DNA of 64,000 nt from Brevundimonas sp. (GTDB lineage: Bacteria > Pseudomonadota > Alphaproteobacteria > Caulobacterales > Caulobacteraceae). The stretch lies in contig NZ_JAHBYB010000005.1 of NCBI RefSeq assembly GCF_019636155.1, positions 62,001 through 126,000 on the forward strand, read 5' to 3'. A program made the position numbers and the translations under genes. Below the pieces are notes generated by a model that worked only from the letters and a program-made list of their open reading frames with translations, did not search any database and was not told where the DNA came from. Of this stretch, positions 53,378-62,699 are shown in pieces. How positions within the stretch are numbered: the stretch's first letter is position 1; every line of letters starts with the position of its first letter.

Positions 53378-55278
53378 GCGGCGGCTCCGGCGCTCTGCAG
53401 GGCGGAGGCGACGTCTTGGGCCGACATCTCTCCGATCAGTCGGCTGCCCGGCGCTTCGGTCGCCGAGGGCGACAGGAAGATCATCGTCGGCGGTCCGATC
53501 ACTCCGTGCCGCTCAAGAAGCGCGCGCGCCTCGGGCGTGCTGCGCGTGACGTCGACCTTGATGAGGTCGGTGTTCGAAAGGCCGGCGATGACCGCGGGGT
53601 CCTCGAACACCGTCCGCTCGATCACCTTGCAGCTGACGCACCAGTCGGCGGTGAAATAGACCAGGGCGGGACGTTCGCGCGCGGCGGCATCGGCGACGGC
53701 GCGGTCGAGCGCCGTCTGATCCAGCACGACCGCTGCGGTTTCGACCGGCGCGGCGGCTGAGATTCCAGCGGGCCGCGCCAGGGGCTCAAGCGGACGCCAC
53801 GGGTCGTCCGCCCCGAGACTGAGGCCGACCAGCAGCAACAGGCCCCAGGTCGCGGCCGCCAGGCCAGCGACACGTGCGACGCCGTTTCTCAGATTCGGGC
53901 TCAGCGGCTGGAACAGGCCGAGAGCCGCCGCCAGACCGAGCGCCAGCGCCGCGCCGAAAGCCAGCGTCGCGCTCGGCGGCAGGATGCGGCCGGCCAGCCA
54001 CCAGGCCATGCCCAGGAAGATGAAGCCGAACAGCATCTTCACCCGGTCCATCCACGGCCCAGCCTTGGGCAGGAAGCGCGCGCCGACCGTGCCGAACACG
54101 ATCAAGGGCACCCCCTTGCCCAGGCCCAGGAAGAACAGGGCCGCCGCGCCCAGCCCAACGTCGCCGGTCTGTGCGATATAGAGCAGGGCACCCGCCAAGG
54201 GCGCGGTGACGCAAGGGCCCACGATGAGGGCGGAGACGAAGCCCAGACCTGCGGCTGAGGGCAGGGACCGCCGTCCGTCACCGCTGTCGCGGGACAGGCG
54301 GCTGGTCCAGGCCGAGGGCAGTTGCAACTCGAAGCCGCCGAACATGGACGCGGCGAGAACGACGAAGACGACAACCAGAGCGCCGATCGCCCAAACCGAC
54401 TGGAGCGCCATCTGCAGGTTCTGTCCGGACCAGGCGGCCGCGACGCCCAGCAGGGCGAAGGCGACGGAAAGGCCCAGCACATAGGCGACCGAGAGCATCA
54501 GGCCTCGGCGCGTACCGCGCCCGTCCACGCCGCGTCCGATGACGCCGGCCAGGATCGGGTACATGGGAAAGACGCAGGGCGTGAAGGCCAGAAGCACGCC
54601 GAAACCGAAGAAGGCGAGCAGGACCCAGGTGGCCCCGCCCTGCAGCGCCAAGCGATCGACGAAGCCCGGGCTGGGGTCCGGGATGACCGCCGGCGATGGC
54701 GCGACCGGCGGAGGCGCCAACGCGCCCTCATCACTCGCGAGTGCGGGTGTGGGTGCAGCGCCCGGCGCCTGGATCGCCAGCAGAGCGGCGGCCTGAGCGG
54801 TCTGCGCATCGGCCTCCCGAGCGGCAACCTCGGACTGCGGCCGGGTCGGCACGTCCACTGTCCGCGTCATCGGCGGGTAGCAGATCGAGTCCTCGAGGCA
54901 CCCCTGGTAGGTGATGTTGACCGACGTCGGGCCGCCAACCTGCGTCAGGGTCTGCGCCGATAGGGTCGCGCGACCCTCGTCATGCCAGACGTCGACGACG
55001 CCAAAGCCCGGATCGTCCTTGGTTTCGCCGGTCGCAAGCTCCAGAGGCAGCGATGCTTTCCCGCCCGGCGTGCTGGCGACGGTGTGGTCACGATAGAGAT
55101 AATGGCCAGGCGCAATGTCCCAGGCGAAGGCCAGGTCGCCGTCAGCCTCACGCGTCACCGTCAGGGAGAAGGCCTTGTCAGGCGATAGCGGAGCCTGACC
55201 CAATGCCGAACCCGGAAGGGTGAAGGACAGGATCGCGAGAGCGGCGGGCAACAGTCGGCGGAAAAACCTCATGGCCAT
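53374..55278 (-). CDS. dsbD: Thiol:disulfide interchange protein DsbD
   Basis: A 634-residue three-domain protein. It has a signal peptide, an N-terminal periplasmic domain with CLEDSICYPP, a membrane part with LAFTPCVFPMYPILAGV and VGPCVTAPLAGALLYI (paired Cys), and a C-terminal thioredoxin domain with CVSC (ADWCVSCKVIE). It carries electrons from cytoplasmic thioredoxin to periplasmic substrates. ATG 55278 (MAMRFF) is used. It lies 56 bases from the divergent response regulator, with a CTTAAG-N5-CTTAAG box between, so it is a likely member of that regulon. Confidence 0.9.
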   Translation of the reverse strand: MAMRFFRRLLPAALAILSFTLPGSALGQAPLSPDKAFSLTVTREADGDLAFAWDIAPGHYLYRDHTVASTPGGKASLPLELATGETKDDPGFGVVDVWHDEGRATLSAQTLTQVGGPTSVNITYQGCLEDSICYPPMTRTVDVPTRPQSEVAAREADAQTAQAAALLAIQAPGAAPTPALASDEGALAPPPVAPSPAVIPDPSPGFVDRLALQGGATWVLLAFFGFGVLLAFTPCVFPMYPILAGVIGRGVDGRGTRRGLMLSVAYVLGLSVAFALLGVAAAWSGQNLQMALQSVWAIGALVVVFVVLAASMFGGFELQLPSAWTSRLSRDSGDGRRSLPSAAGLGFVSALIVGPCVTAPLAGALLYIAQTGDVGLGAAALFFLGLGKGVPLIVFGTVGARFLPKAGPWMDRVKMLFGFIFLGMAWWLAGRILPPSATLAFGAALALGLAAALGLFQPLSPNLRNGVARVAGLAAATWGLLLLVGLSLGADDPWRPLEPLARPAGISAAAPVETAAVVLDQTALDRAVADAAARERPALVYFTADWCVSCKVIERTVFEDPAVIAGLSNTDLIKVDVTRSTPEARALLERHGVIGPPTMIFLSPSATEAPGSRLIGEMSAQDVASALQSAGAAA

Positions 55279-55294
55279 CTCGTCGGCAAACGAG

Positions 55295-55311
55295 CTTAAG
55301 TCAGGCTTAAG
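55295..55311. promoter_or_regulatory. CTTAAG-N5-CTTAAG box, copy 3
   Basis: CTTAAG at 55295-55300 and 55306-55311 with spacer TCAGG, in the 56-base gap between divergent dsbD and the response-regulator gene. It can serve both, allowing autoregulation and control of the redox operon. Confidence 0.82.
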
Positions 55312-55334
55312 CCGCAACTTCCACCTCACGCCGC

Positions 55335-55988
55335 ATGAGACTGCTCGCCATAGAAGATGATCCCGTTCTCGCCGACGGCCTCCAGGTCGGGCTCAGCGCC
55401 TGCGGCTGGACGGTCGAAGTCGTCGGGCGGGTCGAGGACGCCCTCGCGGCGCTGGAAAGCTCGGCGTTCGATGCGGTCGTGCTGGATTTGGGTCTTCCTG
55501 ATGGCGACGGCCTTTCGGTGCTGCGTTTCGTTCGCGAGCGCGACATGGATGTCGGCGTGGTGGTCTTGTCGGCGCGCGATGACAGTCGGGACCGCATTGT
55601 GGGTCTGGACGCCGGCGCGGACGACTATGTCGGCAAGCCTTTCGATCTCGACGAACTGGCGGCGCGACTGCGCGCGGTGCGGCGTCGCCTGCTTGGGCGC
55701 TCGGCGCCCGCCTTGCGCCACGGCGGGGTGACCCTTGATCCCCAGTCGCGTCTGGCTTGGCGTGAAGAGGGGGACCTGCCCCTTTCGAGACGTGAGTTCG
55801 CCATCCTGGAGGCCCTGATGGAACGGCCTGCACAGGTCCTCTCGCGCAGTCAGCTAGAAGAACGCCTGTACGGTTGGCAGGAGGAGATCGGCTCTAACGC
55901 GGTGGAAGTGCACATCCACTATCTCCGGGCCAAGTTGGGAGCCGGCTTCATCCGCACCGTCCGCGGCGTAGGATACACCCTGCAATGA
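55335..55988 (+). CDS. OmpR-family response regulator, QseB/PmrA-like
   Basis: A 217-residue response regulator. The receiver has the acidic pair ED at 7-8, phospho-acceptor Asp51 (VVLDLGLPDGDGL) and Lys101 (DDYVGKPFDL). The DNA-binding domain is the OmpR winged helix (LSRREFAILEALMERPAQVL, NAVEVHIHYLRAKLGAGFIR, TVRGVGYTL). Members of this group bind two direct CTTAA-type hexamers 11 bases apart, which matches the three boxes in this window. It overlaps the kinase gene by 4 bases. Confidence 0.92.
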   Translation: MRLLAIEDDPVLADGLQVGLSACGWTVEVVGRVEDALAALESSAFDAVVLDLGLPDGDGLSVLRFVRERDMDVGVVVLSARDDSRDRIVGLDAGADDYVGKPFDLDELAARLRAVRRRLLGRSAPALRHGGVTLDPQSRLAWREEGDLPLSRREFAILEALMERPAQVLSRSQLEERLYGWQEEIGSNAVEVHIHYLRAKLGAGFIRTVRGVGYTLQ

Positions 55989-57316
55989 GCTCGATCCGCC
56001 TGCGTCTGTTCGCCACCCTCGCGCTCGTGACCGCCCTCGTCTGGGGCGGCGCGGTCGTCTGGGTCGAGATCCAGACCCGGGCCGAGGTGCAACGGGTGCT
56101 GGACCGGCGCCTGATGGAGTCGGCCCGCATGGTCTCGTCCCTGATGCAGGCCGGCAGCGTGCGCCCGGCGATGCAGGCTCCGGAAAGCGGGGCCGCCGAT
56201 GTCTACGACCGTCAGCTCTCCTGCCAGATCTGGTCGCTGGAAGGCGATCTGATTGGTCGGTCCCAAAGCGCGCCTGCGGAGCGGTTGTCGGAAGGGGGCG
56301 ACGGTTTTTCAGAACGCACGATCCGGGGCGAGCGCTGGCGCGTCTACACGGTGCATGATCGTGATGCCGGTTTCAGGGTCATGGTCGGGGACAATCTGGC
56401 CGTTCGCGAGCACCTGGTCGGCAATGTCGTCACCGCTTTGATCGGTCCGGCGGTCCTTGGTCTGCTGGTGCTTGGCGTATTGATCTGGTGGTCGGTAGGG
56501 CGGGGGCTGACCCCTATTCGACAAATGACCCGCAGCCTTGCGGTACGGGATGCGGAAGATCTGACGGCGTTGGACGTATCGCCGGACGCCCGCGAACTCC
56601 GTCCCTTCGCCCTGGCGCTGAACGACTTGATGTCACGCCTTGGCGCAGCGCGACGTCGCGAGGCCGAGTTCACGGCCGCTGCCGCGCACGAATTGCGTAC
56701 GCCTCTGGCAGGCCTGCGCGTCCAGGCGCAGATTGCGGCGTCGTCTTCGGATACGGCCGTTCGAAGACGCGCGCTGGAGCAGATCCAGACCTCTGTCGAT
56801 CGCACTGCCCGCCTCGTCACAGGTCTTCTCGTCTTGGCGCGCGAGGACGAGATGCCGGTTAGCGACGAAGATCGCCGCTGGGTGACGCTTCGGTCGCTGT
56901 TTGCAGGAGCGGAAGGCGATGATCGGGTGTCGATCGTTGAAGGTGACGCGCTGCTTAACGTGGATCCAGATCGCTTCGAGGCAGCGGCTGCCAATCTCCT
57001 CGCCAACGCGCAGGCGCATGCGGCATCCTCAGTCGTGATCAGTTACGACCCGACTTCCGGGCGTTTAATCGTCGAGGACGACGGCCCGGGCGTGGCCTTC
57101 TCGGATCTGCATCGGCTGGGTAGGCGCTTCTTCCGTGCGGCCAATGCACCTTCCGGAGGGAGCGGTCTGGGCCTCTCTATCGTCCTCGCCACAGTGAAGG
57201 CCCATGGGGGACAGGTGCAGTTCTTGCGCTCACCAGGAGGCGGTCTCCGTGTCGAGGTGATAGTTGCTATTGAGGCTTCGGGGTCGATGCATAAGCCTAG
57301 CACGCTGACCGACTAA
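55985..57316 (+). CDS. Sensor histidine kinase, QseC/PmrB-like
   Basis: A 443-residue kinase. Two transmembrane helices (about residues 6-28 and 148-170) frame a periplasmic sensor. A HAMP region follows, then HisKA with His235 (AAAAHELRTPLAGLRVQ) and HATPase (ANLLANAQAHA, VEDDGPGVAF, GGSGLGLSIVLATVKAHGG). It phosphorylates the regulator encoded just upstream. The signal is unknown; the likely targets (outer-membrane porin/cbb3 operon, L,D-transpeptidase, DsbD operon) point to envelope stress or periplasmic redox. Confidence 0.92.
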   Translation: MSSIRLRLFATLALVTALVWGGAVVWVEIQTRAEVQRVLDRRLMESARMVSSLMQAGSVRPAMQAPESGAADVYDRQLSCQIWSLEGDLIGRSQSAPAERLSEGGDGFSERTIRGERWRVYTVHDRDAGFRVMVGDNLAVREHLVGNVVTALIGPAVLGLLVLGVLIWWSVGRGLTPIRQMTRSLAVRDAEDLTALDVSPDARELRPFALALNDLMSRLGAARRREAEFTAAAAHELRTPLAGLRVQAQIAASSSDTAVRRRALEQIQTSVDRTARLVTGLLVLAREDEMPVSDEDRRWVTLRSLFAGAEGDDRVSIVEGDALLNVDPDRFEAAAANLLANAQAHAASSVVISYDPTSGRLIVEDDGPGVAFSDLHRLGRRFFRAANAPSGGSGLGLSIVLATVKAHGGQVQFLRSPGGGLRVEVIVAIEASGSMHKPSTLTD

Positions 57317-57835
57317 CAACGATCTCGGCACGCCGAAAGGGTGAGCTCGGGGCCGATCGCGGATCGGAGGCGGACATTAGATGTTCTCACCTCCAGCGTC
57401 TGCTGATGCAAACGGCTGCTGGTCGCACAGCGAGGATAGCCCGCACGCACCCCACTGCTGGCTCACTAAGTTGGGCTAGGGCTTTCGGCGGCTCAGCGGC
57501 CGCTGGTCGGGAGATTTCCGACCGGGTTTCTGCTATGGGATTTCAGGAAGTGGGTATTGATCCAGATTGCTGGCTCTTCCCCTCTTCTGGTGACCATATG
57601 GTGACCAATCGTCGCTGAGATTTCCTAAGGTCTTAGAAAAATCAGCTTTATCAATAGGATAGAACGAGAGTTCGCGGCATCGAATATCCTCTACTGGGAC
57701 ATCGAACTGGAGCCCTGATCGGCCCGGGCGGCGTTGACCGGTCGTCAACCACATCGGTTCACCGCATCCCAAGACCGGCCGGTTTACAACGGAACCGGGC
57801 GCAAAAGGCGTCCGCTGGTATCGACCGCGCCATCC
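57317..57835. other. Gene-poor, less GC-rich boundary region
   Basis: About 519 bases with no convincing gene. An AT-richer stretch lies near 57608-57690. GGTGACC occurs twice around ATAT at 57589-57606, forming GGTGACC-ATAT-GGTGACC with a CCATATGG palindrome at its centre. Codon use changes sharply after this region, so it may mark the end of the accessory island. No tRNA, integrase or complete att repeat was recognised. Confidence 0.4.
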
Positions 57836-58354
57836 ATGTTCCGTTCCGCCGTTTCCTCCGTCGCCGTCGTCGGCCTGGCCCTGGCCGCCTCGCTCAGCGT
57901 CGCCTTCTGGATGAACCGCGTCACCGGGGCCGACCAGGCCCAGGCCGCGACCCCCGTCTTCGCCGCGCCGCCGTCGCCCGCGCGCGGCGAACCGGCCCAG
58001 GTGCTGAAGGGCGCCGACGGCCATTTCTGGGCCGACGCCCGCATCGACGGCCGGGCCGTGCCGGTGATGATCGACACCGGCGCCAGCGTCGTGGCCCTGA
58101 CCCTGGACGACGCCCGCCGCCTGGGGGTCACGCCGAACGAGGCCGACTTCGTCCAGGTGGTCCGCACCGCCTCGGGCCCCGCCCCGGCCGCCGCCGTGCG
58201 CCTGGCCTCGGTGACCGTCGCCGGCGCCGAGGTGCGCGAGGTCGAGGCCCTGGTGCTGAAGGACGGCCTGCCGCATTCGCTTCTGGGCATGAGCTATCTG
58301 GGCCGGCTGTCGGGATTCGAGGCCACGCCCTCGGCCCTGACCCTGCGGCCCTGA
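57836..58354 (+). CDS. Retropepsin-like aspartic protease, TIGR02281 type
   Basis: A 172-residue protein with an N-terminal helix/signal (SAVSSVAVVGLALAASLSVA) and a periplasmic retropepsin-like domain. The catalytic motif is VPVMIDTGASVVALT, with the later HSLLGMSYLGRL flap-side segment. A homodimer would form the active protease. ATG 57836 is used because it starts the hydrophobic segment. Its codons are strongly GCC/CTG/GGC-biased compared with genes before 57.3 kb. Confidence 0.85.
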   Translation: MFRSAVSSVAVVGLALAASLSVAFWMNRVTGADQAQAATPVFAAPPSPARGEPAQVLKGADGHFWADARIDGRAVPVMIDTGASVVALTLDDARRLGVTPNEADFVQVVRTASGPAPAAAVRLASVTVAGAEVREVEALVLKDGLPHSLLGMSYLGRLSGFEATPSALTLRP

Positions 58355-58355
58355 T

Positions 58356-59180
58356 CTAAAGCGCCCGGATGGCCACCGCCGCCGCCGTCAGGGCCAGATA
58401 GGCGGCGAAGGCCCGTTTCAGCACCCGCCGGTCCAGCCGGTGCGCCAGCCGCGCGCCCAGGGGCGCGGTCAGGGCGGTCATCGCCCCCATCAGCAGGGCC
58501 GCCGGCAGGTTGACATAACCCAGGGACAGGGGCGGCCGCCCCGGCGCGTCCCAGCCGAAGACGACGAAGCCCGCCGTGGCCGCCAGGCCGATGGCCATGC
58601 CGAAGCCCGAGGCCGTGGCCACCGCCTGATGGATCGGCCGTCCGCACAGGCTCATCAGCATGCCGCCGAAACTGCCGCCGCCGACCCCCATCAGGGCCGA
58701 CAGGGCGCCGATCAGAGCGCCGGTCAGACGCCGCCCCCAGCCGTGGGGCAGGTCGCGCCACGGGGCGCGGTCGGCCGGCCAAAGACCCATCTGGGCCGCG
58801 ACCAGCGTCAGGCACAGGGCGTAGATGACGCCCAGTCCCTGCATCGACGCCAGGCCCGCCGCCGCCGCCCCGATCACGGCGCCCAGGCCGACCCAGGGGG
58901 TCCAGGTCTTCAGCACAGCCTCGTCCACCGCCCCATGCCGACGATGCGCCGCCAGCGACCGCCACGAGGTGACAACGATGGTCAGGAGCGAACTGCCCAC
59001 GGCCACATGCAGGTCGCTGGCGCCGCCGACCTTCAACACGCCGAAGGCGTAGAACAGCACCGGCACGATCACCGTGCCGCCGCCGACGCCGAACAGGCCG
59101 GCGACCAGTCCGGCGAAGATCCCCGCCCCCGCCAGGGCCGCCAGCAGCAGGGCCAGGTCCGCGGGGCTCAGGCCGTTCAC
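58356..59180 (-). CDS. TauE/SafE-family membrane protein
   Basis: A 274-residue membrane protein with two repeats of the glycine-rich TauE loop, VAGLFGVGGGTVIVPVLFY and SALMGVGGGSFGGMLMSL. The substrate may be sulfite or a related anion. The GTG at 59180 overlaps the stop of the exosortase-associated gene (GTGA). It converges on the aspartic protease gene with almost no gap (58354/58356). Confidence 0.85.
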   Translation of the reverse strand: MNGLSPADLALLLAALAGAGIFAGLVAGLFGVGGGTVIVPVLFYAFGVLKVGGASDLHVAVGSSLLTIVVTSWRSLAAHRRHGAVDEAVLKTWTPWVGLGAVIGAAAAGLASMQGLGVIYALCLTLVAAQMGLWPADRAPWRDLPHGWGRRLTGALIGALSALMGVGGGSFGGMLMSLCGRPIHQAVATASGFGMAIGLAATAGFVVFGWDAPGRPPLSLGYVNLPAALLMGAMTALTAPLGARLAHRLDRRVLKRAFAAYLALTAAAVAIRAL

Positions 59181-59854
59181 GCCCCGGCGTCCGGCGCGCC
59201 CCCGGCCGGCGTCTCGTCCAGACCGCCCAACAGGGCTTCGCGGCCCGCCGGATTCAGCACCGCCCAGGTGGTGATCGCCGCCGCCAGGGGACCGACCGAC
59301 AGGCCCAGGTAGCGGCCCAGAAGAGCGACCTGGGCGGCGACGGGGTTCAGCGGCTGGCCGACCAGGCTCGCCGCCGCGCCGGGCTCCGGCGCCAGGGCGG
59401 GGTTCAGCATGGGCGCGATCTCGCCCCAGGTCACCGCCGTCGCCGAGACCAGGAACAGCCCCGCCGTCACCAGCACCCCGACGCCCAGGGCGCGCCATGG
59501 CCGCACCGTGCGCGGCGGCGCGATCAGGAAGGCCGCCAGCAGCGGCGCCGTCAGCAGCATGCGCCGGATCATCTCATGACTGAGGGGCTGGAAATAGGGT
59601 TCGCCCGAGGCGGTCGGCAGGCGGGTTCCCATCAGCCAGCCGCCGTCCGAGGCGGTGCGGATCTCTCCGGTCAGGCCGAACAGGCGCACGAACAGGCCGG
59701 TGATCGGCCGCAGAACCGCCGCCGCCAGATCGGCCCCGACCCACCACCACAGCGGCAGCAGGACCACCAGGGCGCACAGGGCCCACAGGCCGAAGCGGCG
59801 GCGCGCCGCCTCCTCGTTGGTGCGCGCCCGCAGCATGTCGCGCCAGCCGCTCAT
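59177..59854 (-). CDS. Exosortase H-associated membrane protein
   Basis: A 225-residue multi-helix protein. Its stop overlaps the TauE gene, and its ATG 59854 overlaps the exosortase stop (ATGA). The FGLWALCALVVLLPLWWWVG helix and a large periplasmic loop (GEIRTASDGGWLMG to EPYFQPLSHEM) resemble the partner protein commonly encoded directly after exosortase H. Its job in sorting is unknown. Confidence 0.75.
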   Translation of the reverse strand: MSGWRDMLRARTNEEAARRRFGLWALCALVVLLPLWWWVGADLAAAVLRPITGLFVRLFGLTGEIRTASDGGWLMGTRLPTASGEPYFQPLSHEMIRRMLLTAPLLAAFLIAPPRTVRPWRALGVGVLVTAGLFLVSATAVTWGEIAPMLNPALAPEPGAAASLVGQPLNPVAAQVALLGRYLGLSVGPLAAAITTWAVLNPAGREALLGGLDETPAGGAPDAGA

Positions 59855-60390
59855 GACCCTTCCTCCGCGCGGGCCGCGGCCTTGCGGCCCTGGCGCTCCT
59901 GCCAGCGGGTCCAGAAGAAGAAGACCAGCAGCCCCTCCAGACCGATCATCGCGTCCCAGACATAGGCGTGGAAGAATTCGAACAGATGTTCGGACCCGCG
60001 CGACAGATACAGCAGGCTGACGATCCGGCCCAGGTTGACCACCTGCAGGGCCACGACCCCCGCCGCCGCCCCGACCAGCCCGTCGCGCAGCCGGCCGGGG
60101 AAGGCCAGGATGGCCGCGACCAGAAGGGCGCACACCTCCACCGCATTGCAGCCGGCCAGGACCTGGACCGCTCCGCGCCCGTCGCTGAACCTCAGGATGT
60201 CACCCTGGGCCAGGACGCGCGGATCGAATGGCCGGACCAGCCCGGCCGACAGATCGACCAGCCAGCGGGTGAAGGGCTGGGTGAACCCCTTGTCCGCCCA
60301 GGGCGTCGCCAGGACGCTGAACAGGGCCAGGGCCACGATGCCGAACGTCAGCAGATAGCGGACGCCCGGATTGGCCAGCAGTCGTTTCAT
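59851..60390 (-). CDS. xrtH: Exosortase H
   Basis: A 179-residue membrane protein with the exosortase catalytic residues: Cys81 (LAGCNAVEVCAL), Arg122 (LGRIVSLLYLSR) and His141 (FFHAYVWDAMIG). Exosortases recognise a C-terminal tripartite tag of exported proteins. The short H-type length and the three IPTL-CTERM substrates just upstream make XrtH the best call. ATG 60390 (MKRLLANPG). The promoter would lie in the 78 bases before it. Confidence 0.88.
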   Translation of the reverse strand: MKRLLANPGVRYLLTFGIVALALFSVLATPWADKGFTQPFTRWLVDLSAGLVRPFDPRVLAQGDILRFSDGRGAVQVLAGCNAVEVCALLVAAILAFPGRLRDGLVGAAAGVVALQVVNLGRIVSLLYLSRGSEHLFEFFHAYVWDAMIGLEGLLVFFFWTRWQERQGRKAAARAEEGS

Positions 60391-60468
60391 CGTCTTCCCC
60401 CGCAGGCCCGTCCACGCAGGCCTACGATCCTGTGCCCGCACATCGATGTCGGCGCAAGGCGCGGCCGA

Positions 60469-61560
60469 TCAGGCCGTGCGCCGCCGGTGCAGCCGCAGGG
60501 CCGCCCCACCCGCCAGCATCAGGCCGAACAGGATCATCGCCCACTCCGACAGGGTCGGCACGACTGCCGGCGCAGGCGGCGCGGCGACTATGAACTGGCC
60601 CAGGGCGGCAGGAGACGCCCCTGTGTTCACCGTGTCCGTCACCGTATTGGCGCCCGTGTCGATAATGGACACGGTGTTCGAACCGTAGTTGGCCGCATAG
60701 AGGCGCGTTCCGCTCGGCGTCAGGGACACGCCCCAGGGATAAAGGCCCACCGTTACAGTCGCGGTCACGGCAAGTGTGGCCGCATCGACGACCGCAACCG
60801 TAGAGTCCTGGCTGTTCGCCACATAGAGGCGCGCGCCGTCCGACGAAATCGCCAGGCCGCGCGGGCGATTGCCGACGAAGCCGGTGTCAATCACCGTCCG
60901 GGTGGCCGTGTCGATGACCGACAACAGGCTGGAATCGGTGCTTGCGACATAGAGGCGGCTTCCGTCGGGCGACAGGGCCAAGGCCATGGGGCCTAGGGGC
61001 ACCGCAATGGCCGCGATCCGGAGGCCGCTGGCGACATCGATCACCGACACCGTATGGGACCAGAAATCCGCGACATAGACGTAGTCGCCGGCCGGCGACA
61101 CGACGAGAGCTTGCGGCAGATCGCCCACGCCTATGGTGGCGATGACCGTATCGGAGGCGGTGTCGATCACCGATACGCTGTCGGCATCGGCGTTGGCGAC
61201 ATAGACGCGATCGCCGCTGGGCGACACCGCCACCCCCGCCGGGCCGGACCCGACGCCCACGGTCGCGGTCACCGTATTGGCGGCGGTGTCGATGATCGAG
61301 ACGCTGTTGGACTGGCTGTTGGCGACATAGGCGCGATCGCCGCTCGGCGACACCGCAACGCCGAACGGCGCCTGGCCCACGGCGATGGTCGCGATCGGCG
61401 CGCCGGTGGCGGTGTTGATGACCGAGACATTATGCGAGGCTCGATTGGTGATATAGGCGTTCTGCGCCCAGGCGGGCGTGGCGCACAGCAGGATCGCGAC
61501 CGCCAGGCCGACAAGCCTCGCCGACGTCGCCGACGCGATCCCTGGTCGATGGTTTTCCAT
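60469..61560 (-). CDS. Seven-repeat YVTN beta-propeller protein with IPTL-CTERM tail
   Basis: A 363-residue secreted protein. The signal peptide (LVGLAVAILLCATPAWAQ) is followed by about seven 42-residue YVTN repeats (for example GVAVSPSGDRAYVANSQSNS, VSIIDTAANTVTATVGVG), which would close a seven-blade propeller. The C-terminus AVVPTLSEWAMILFGLMLAG plus a basic RLHRRR end is an IPTLxxWG-CTERM sorting tag, with Ala in place of the Gly. Exosortase H should cleave and anchor it at the surface. Function is probably adhesion or surface display. Confidence 0.88.
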   Translation of the reverse strand: MENHRPGIASATSARLVGLAVAILLCATPAWAQNAYITNRASHNVSVINTATGAPIATIAVGQAPFGVAVSPSGDRAYVANSQSNSVSIIDTAANTVTATVGVGSGPAGVAVSPSGDRVYVANADADSVSVIDTASDTVIATIGVGDLPQALVVSPAGDYVYVADFWSHTVSVIDVASGLRIAAIAVPLGPMALALSPDGSRLYVASTDSSLLSVIDTATRTVIDTGFVGNRPRGLAISSDGARLYVANSQDSTVAVVDAATLAVTATVTVGLYPWGVSLTPSGTRLYAANYGSNTVSIIDTGANTVTDTVNTGASPAALGQFIVAAPPAPAVVPTLSEWAMILFGLMLAGGAALRLHRRRTA

Positions 61561-61655
61561 GACGCGCCCCCTCGTGGTCCCCGACCGGCTATCAGCAGGG
61601 ACTCTGCAAGGCGATGTCTGTGCGTCTCAATCCGCTGTGGGGCGCGCAACCAGCC

Positions 61656-62699
61656 TCAGTCGCCGGCCGACAGGGTCCTTAGCCAGGCCACGGCCTGGCC
61701 GTGGCGCATATCGCCGGACCGCGCGGCGCCCGCCTCGGGCGGGGCCACGCCCTCGTTCGGACCCACGCTGGAAGGCGTACAGCCAAAGCGGTCTCTGAAC
61801 AGGCGGCTGAAATGCGGCTGGGACGCGAAGCCGTGGGCCAGGGCCACCTCGCCGATCCGACGGGCTTCGGGGTGGGACAGCAGGTGGCGATAGGCCCGTT
61901 CCAGCCGGCGCGACTGGATGTAGCGGCCGACTCCACCCTCGGCCTCGAAGGCGCGGTACAGGCTGGCGCGCGATCCGCCGCACACTCGCGCCACCTGGTC
62001 CGGCCCCAGGTCGGGGTCCAGCAGACGCCGCTCGATCACCCGGGCGGCCCGCCAGCGCAGGCTCTGCCGCAGGGCGGTCTCGTCCTCGGGCGCCAGGGCG
62101 CGCGCGTCGCCCATGGCCCGCCCGGCCATGATCAGGGCCGCGCGCACCCCGGTCTCCAGCTGGTCCGGCGACAGGACCGAGGACAGTCTGGACAGCAGCC
62201 GGATATGGCCGCTCAGCACCCGCCCGGCCTCGCTGGCGACCGGCAGGACGCGACCATGCAGATCGGCGGCCAGGAGGGCGGGCGGCATCCTGTCGCGCGG
62301 GACCATCAGGGTGGTCAGGCAGACCCGGCGGTATCGGCCCGCACTGGGCCGCGACAGGTCCCGGAACTGCACGTCTCCCGCCCGCGCCCGCAGGGGACGA
62401 CCGTCGGAGTCGCCGAGCACCGGCGCCATGTTGACGACCAGGTTCAGTCCGTCGATCTCGGACCGCCGCGTCAGGTCGCGATTGCGGATCATGGTCTGGG
62501 CCGGGCTTTCGCCCCATCCGACCAGACCCATGGGCCCCAGGGTCATGCCGCTGCGATTGTAAAAGCGTCGCCGGGCGCGGGGCGCCACCCCTTCGATGGC
62601 GTAAAGCCCGCCCATGCCCTGGCGATAGCGCTCGAAGGCCTCGTCCCGCCCCGCGCCACGAACGGCCCAGGCGGCGTTGGTCTCCTGGACCGACCCCAT
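61656..62699 (-). CDS. AraC-family transcriptional regulator
   Basis: A 347-residue regulator with an N-terminal sensor domain (FYNRSGMTLGPMGLVGWGES) and a C-terminal AraC helix-turn-helix pair (DQVARVCGGSRASLYRAFEA, IGEVALAHGFASQPHFSRLF). The OxyR-like or OruR-type layout of about 320 residues is usual. It lies among the IPTL-CTERM genes and may control them. ATG 62699 is the start; its GC-rich third positions match the neighbouring core genes. Confidence 0.85.
   Translation of the reverse strand: MGSVQETNAAWAVRGAGRDEAFERYRQGMGGLYAIEGVAPRARRRFYNRSGMTLGPMGLVGWGESPAQTMIRNRDLTRRSEIDGLNLVVNMAPVLGDSDGRPLRARAGDVQFRDLSRPSAGRYRRVCLTTLMVPRDRMPPALLAADLHGRVLPVASEAGRVLSGHIRLLSRLSSVLSPDQLETGVRAALIMAGRAMGDARALAPEDETALRQSLRWRAARVIERRLLDPDLGPDQVARVCGGSRASLYRAFEAEGGVGRYIQSRRLERAYRHLLSHPEARRIGEVALAHGFASQPHFSRLFRDRFGCTPSSVGPNEGVAPPEAGAARSGDMRHGQAVAWLRTLSAGD

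Noticed and set aside
57533-57720. Possible integrase or recombinase remnant on the minus strand at the boundary
   Set aside because: About 60 codons are open, but no catalytic residues or family resemblance could be shown.
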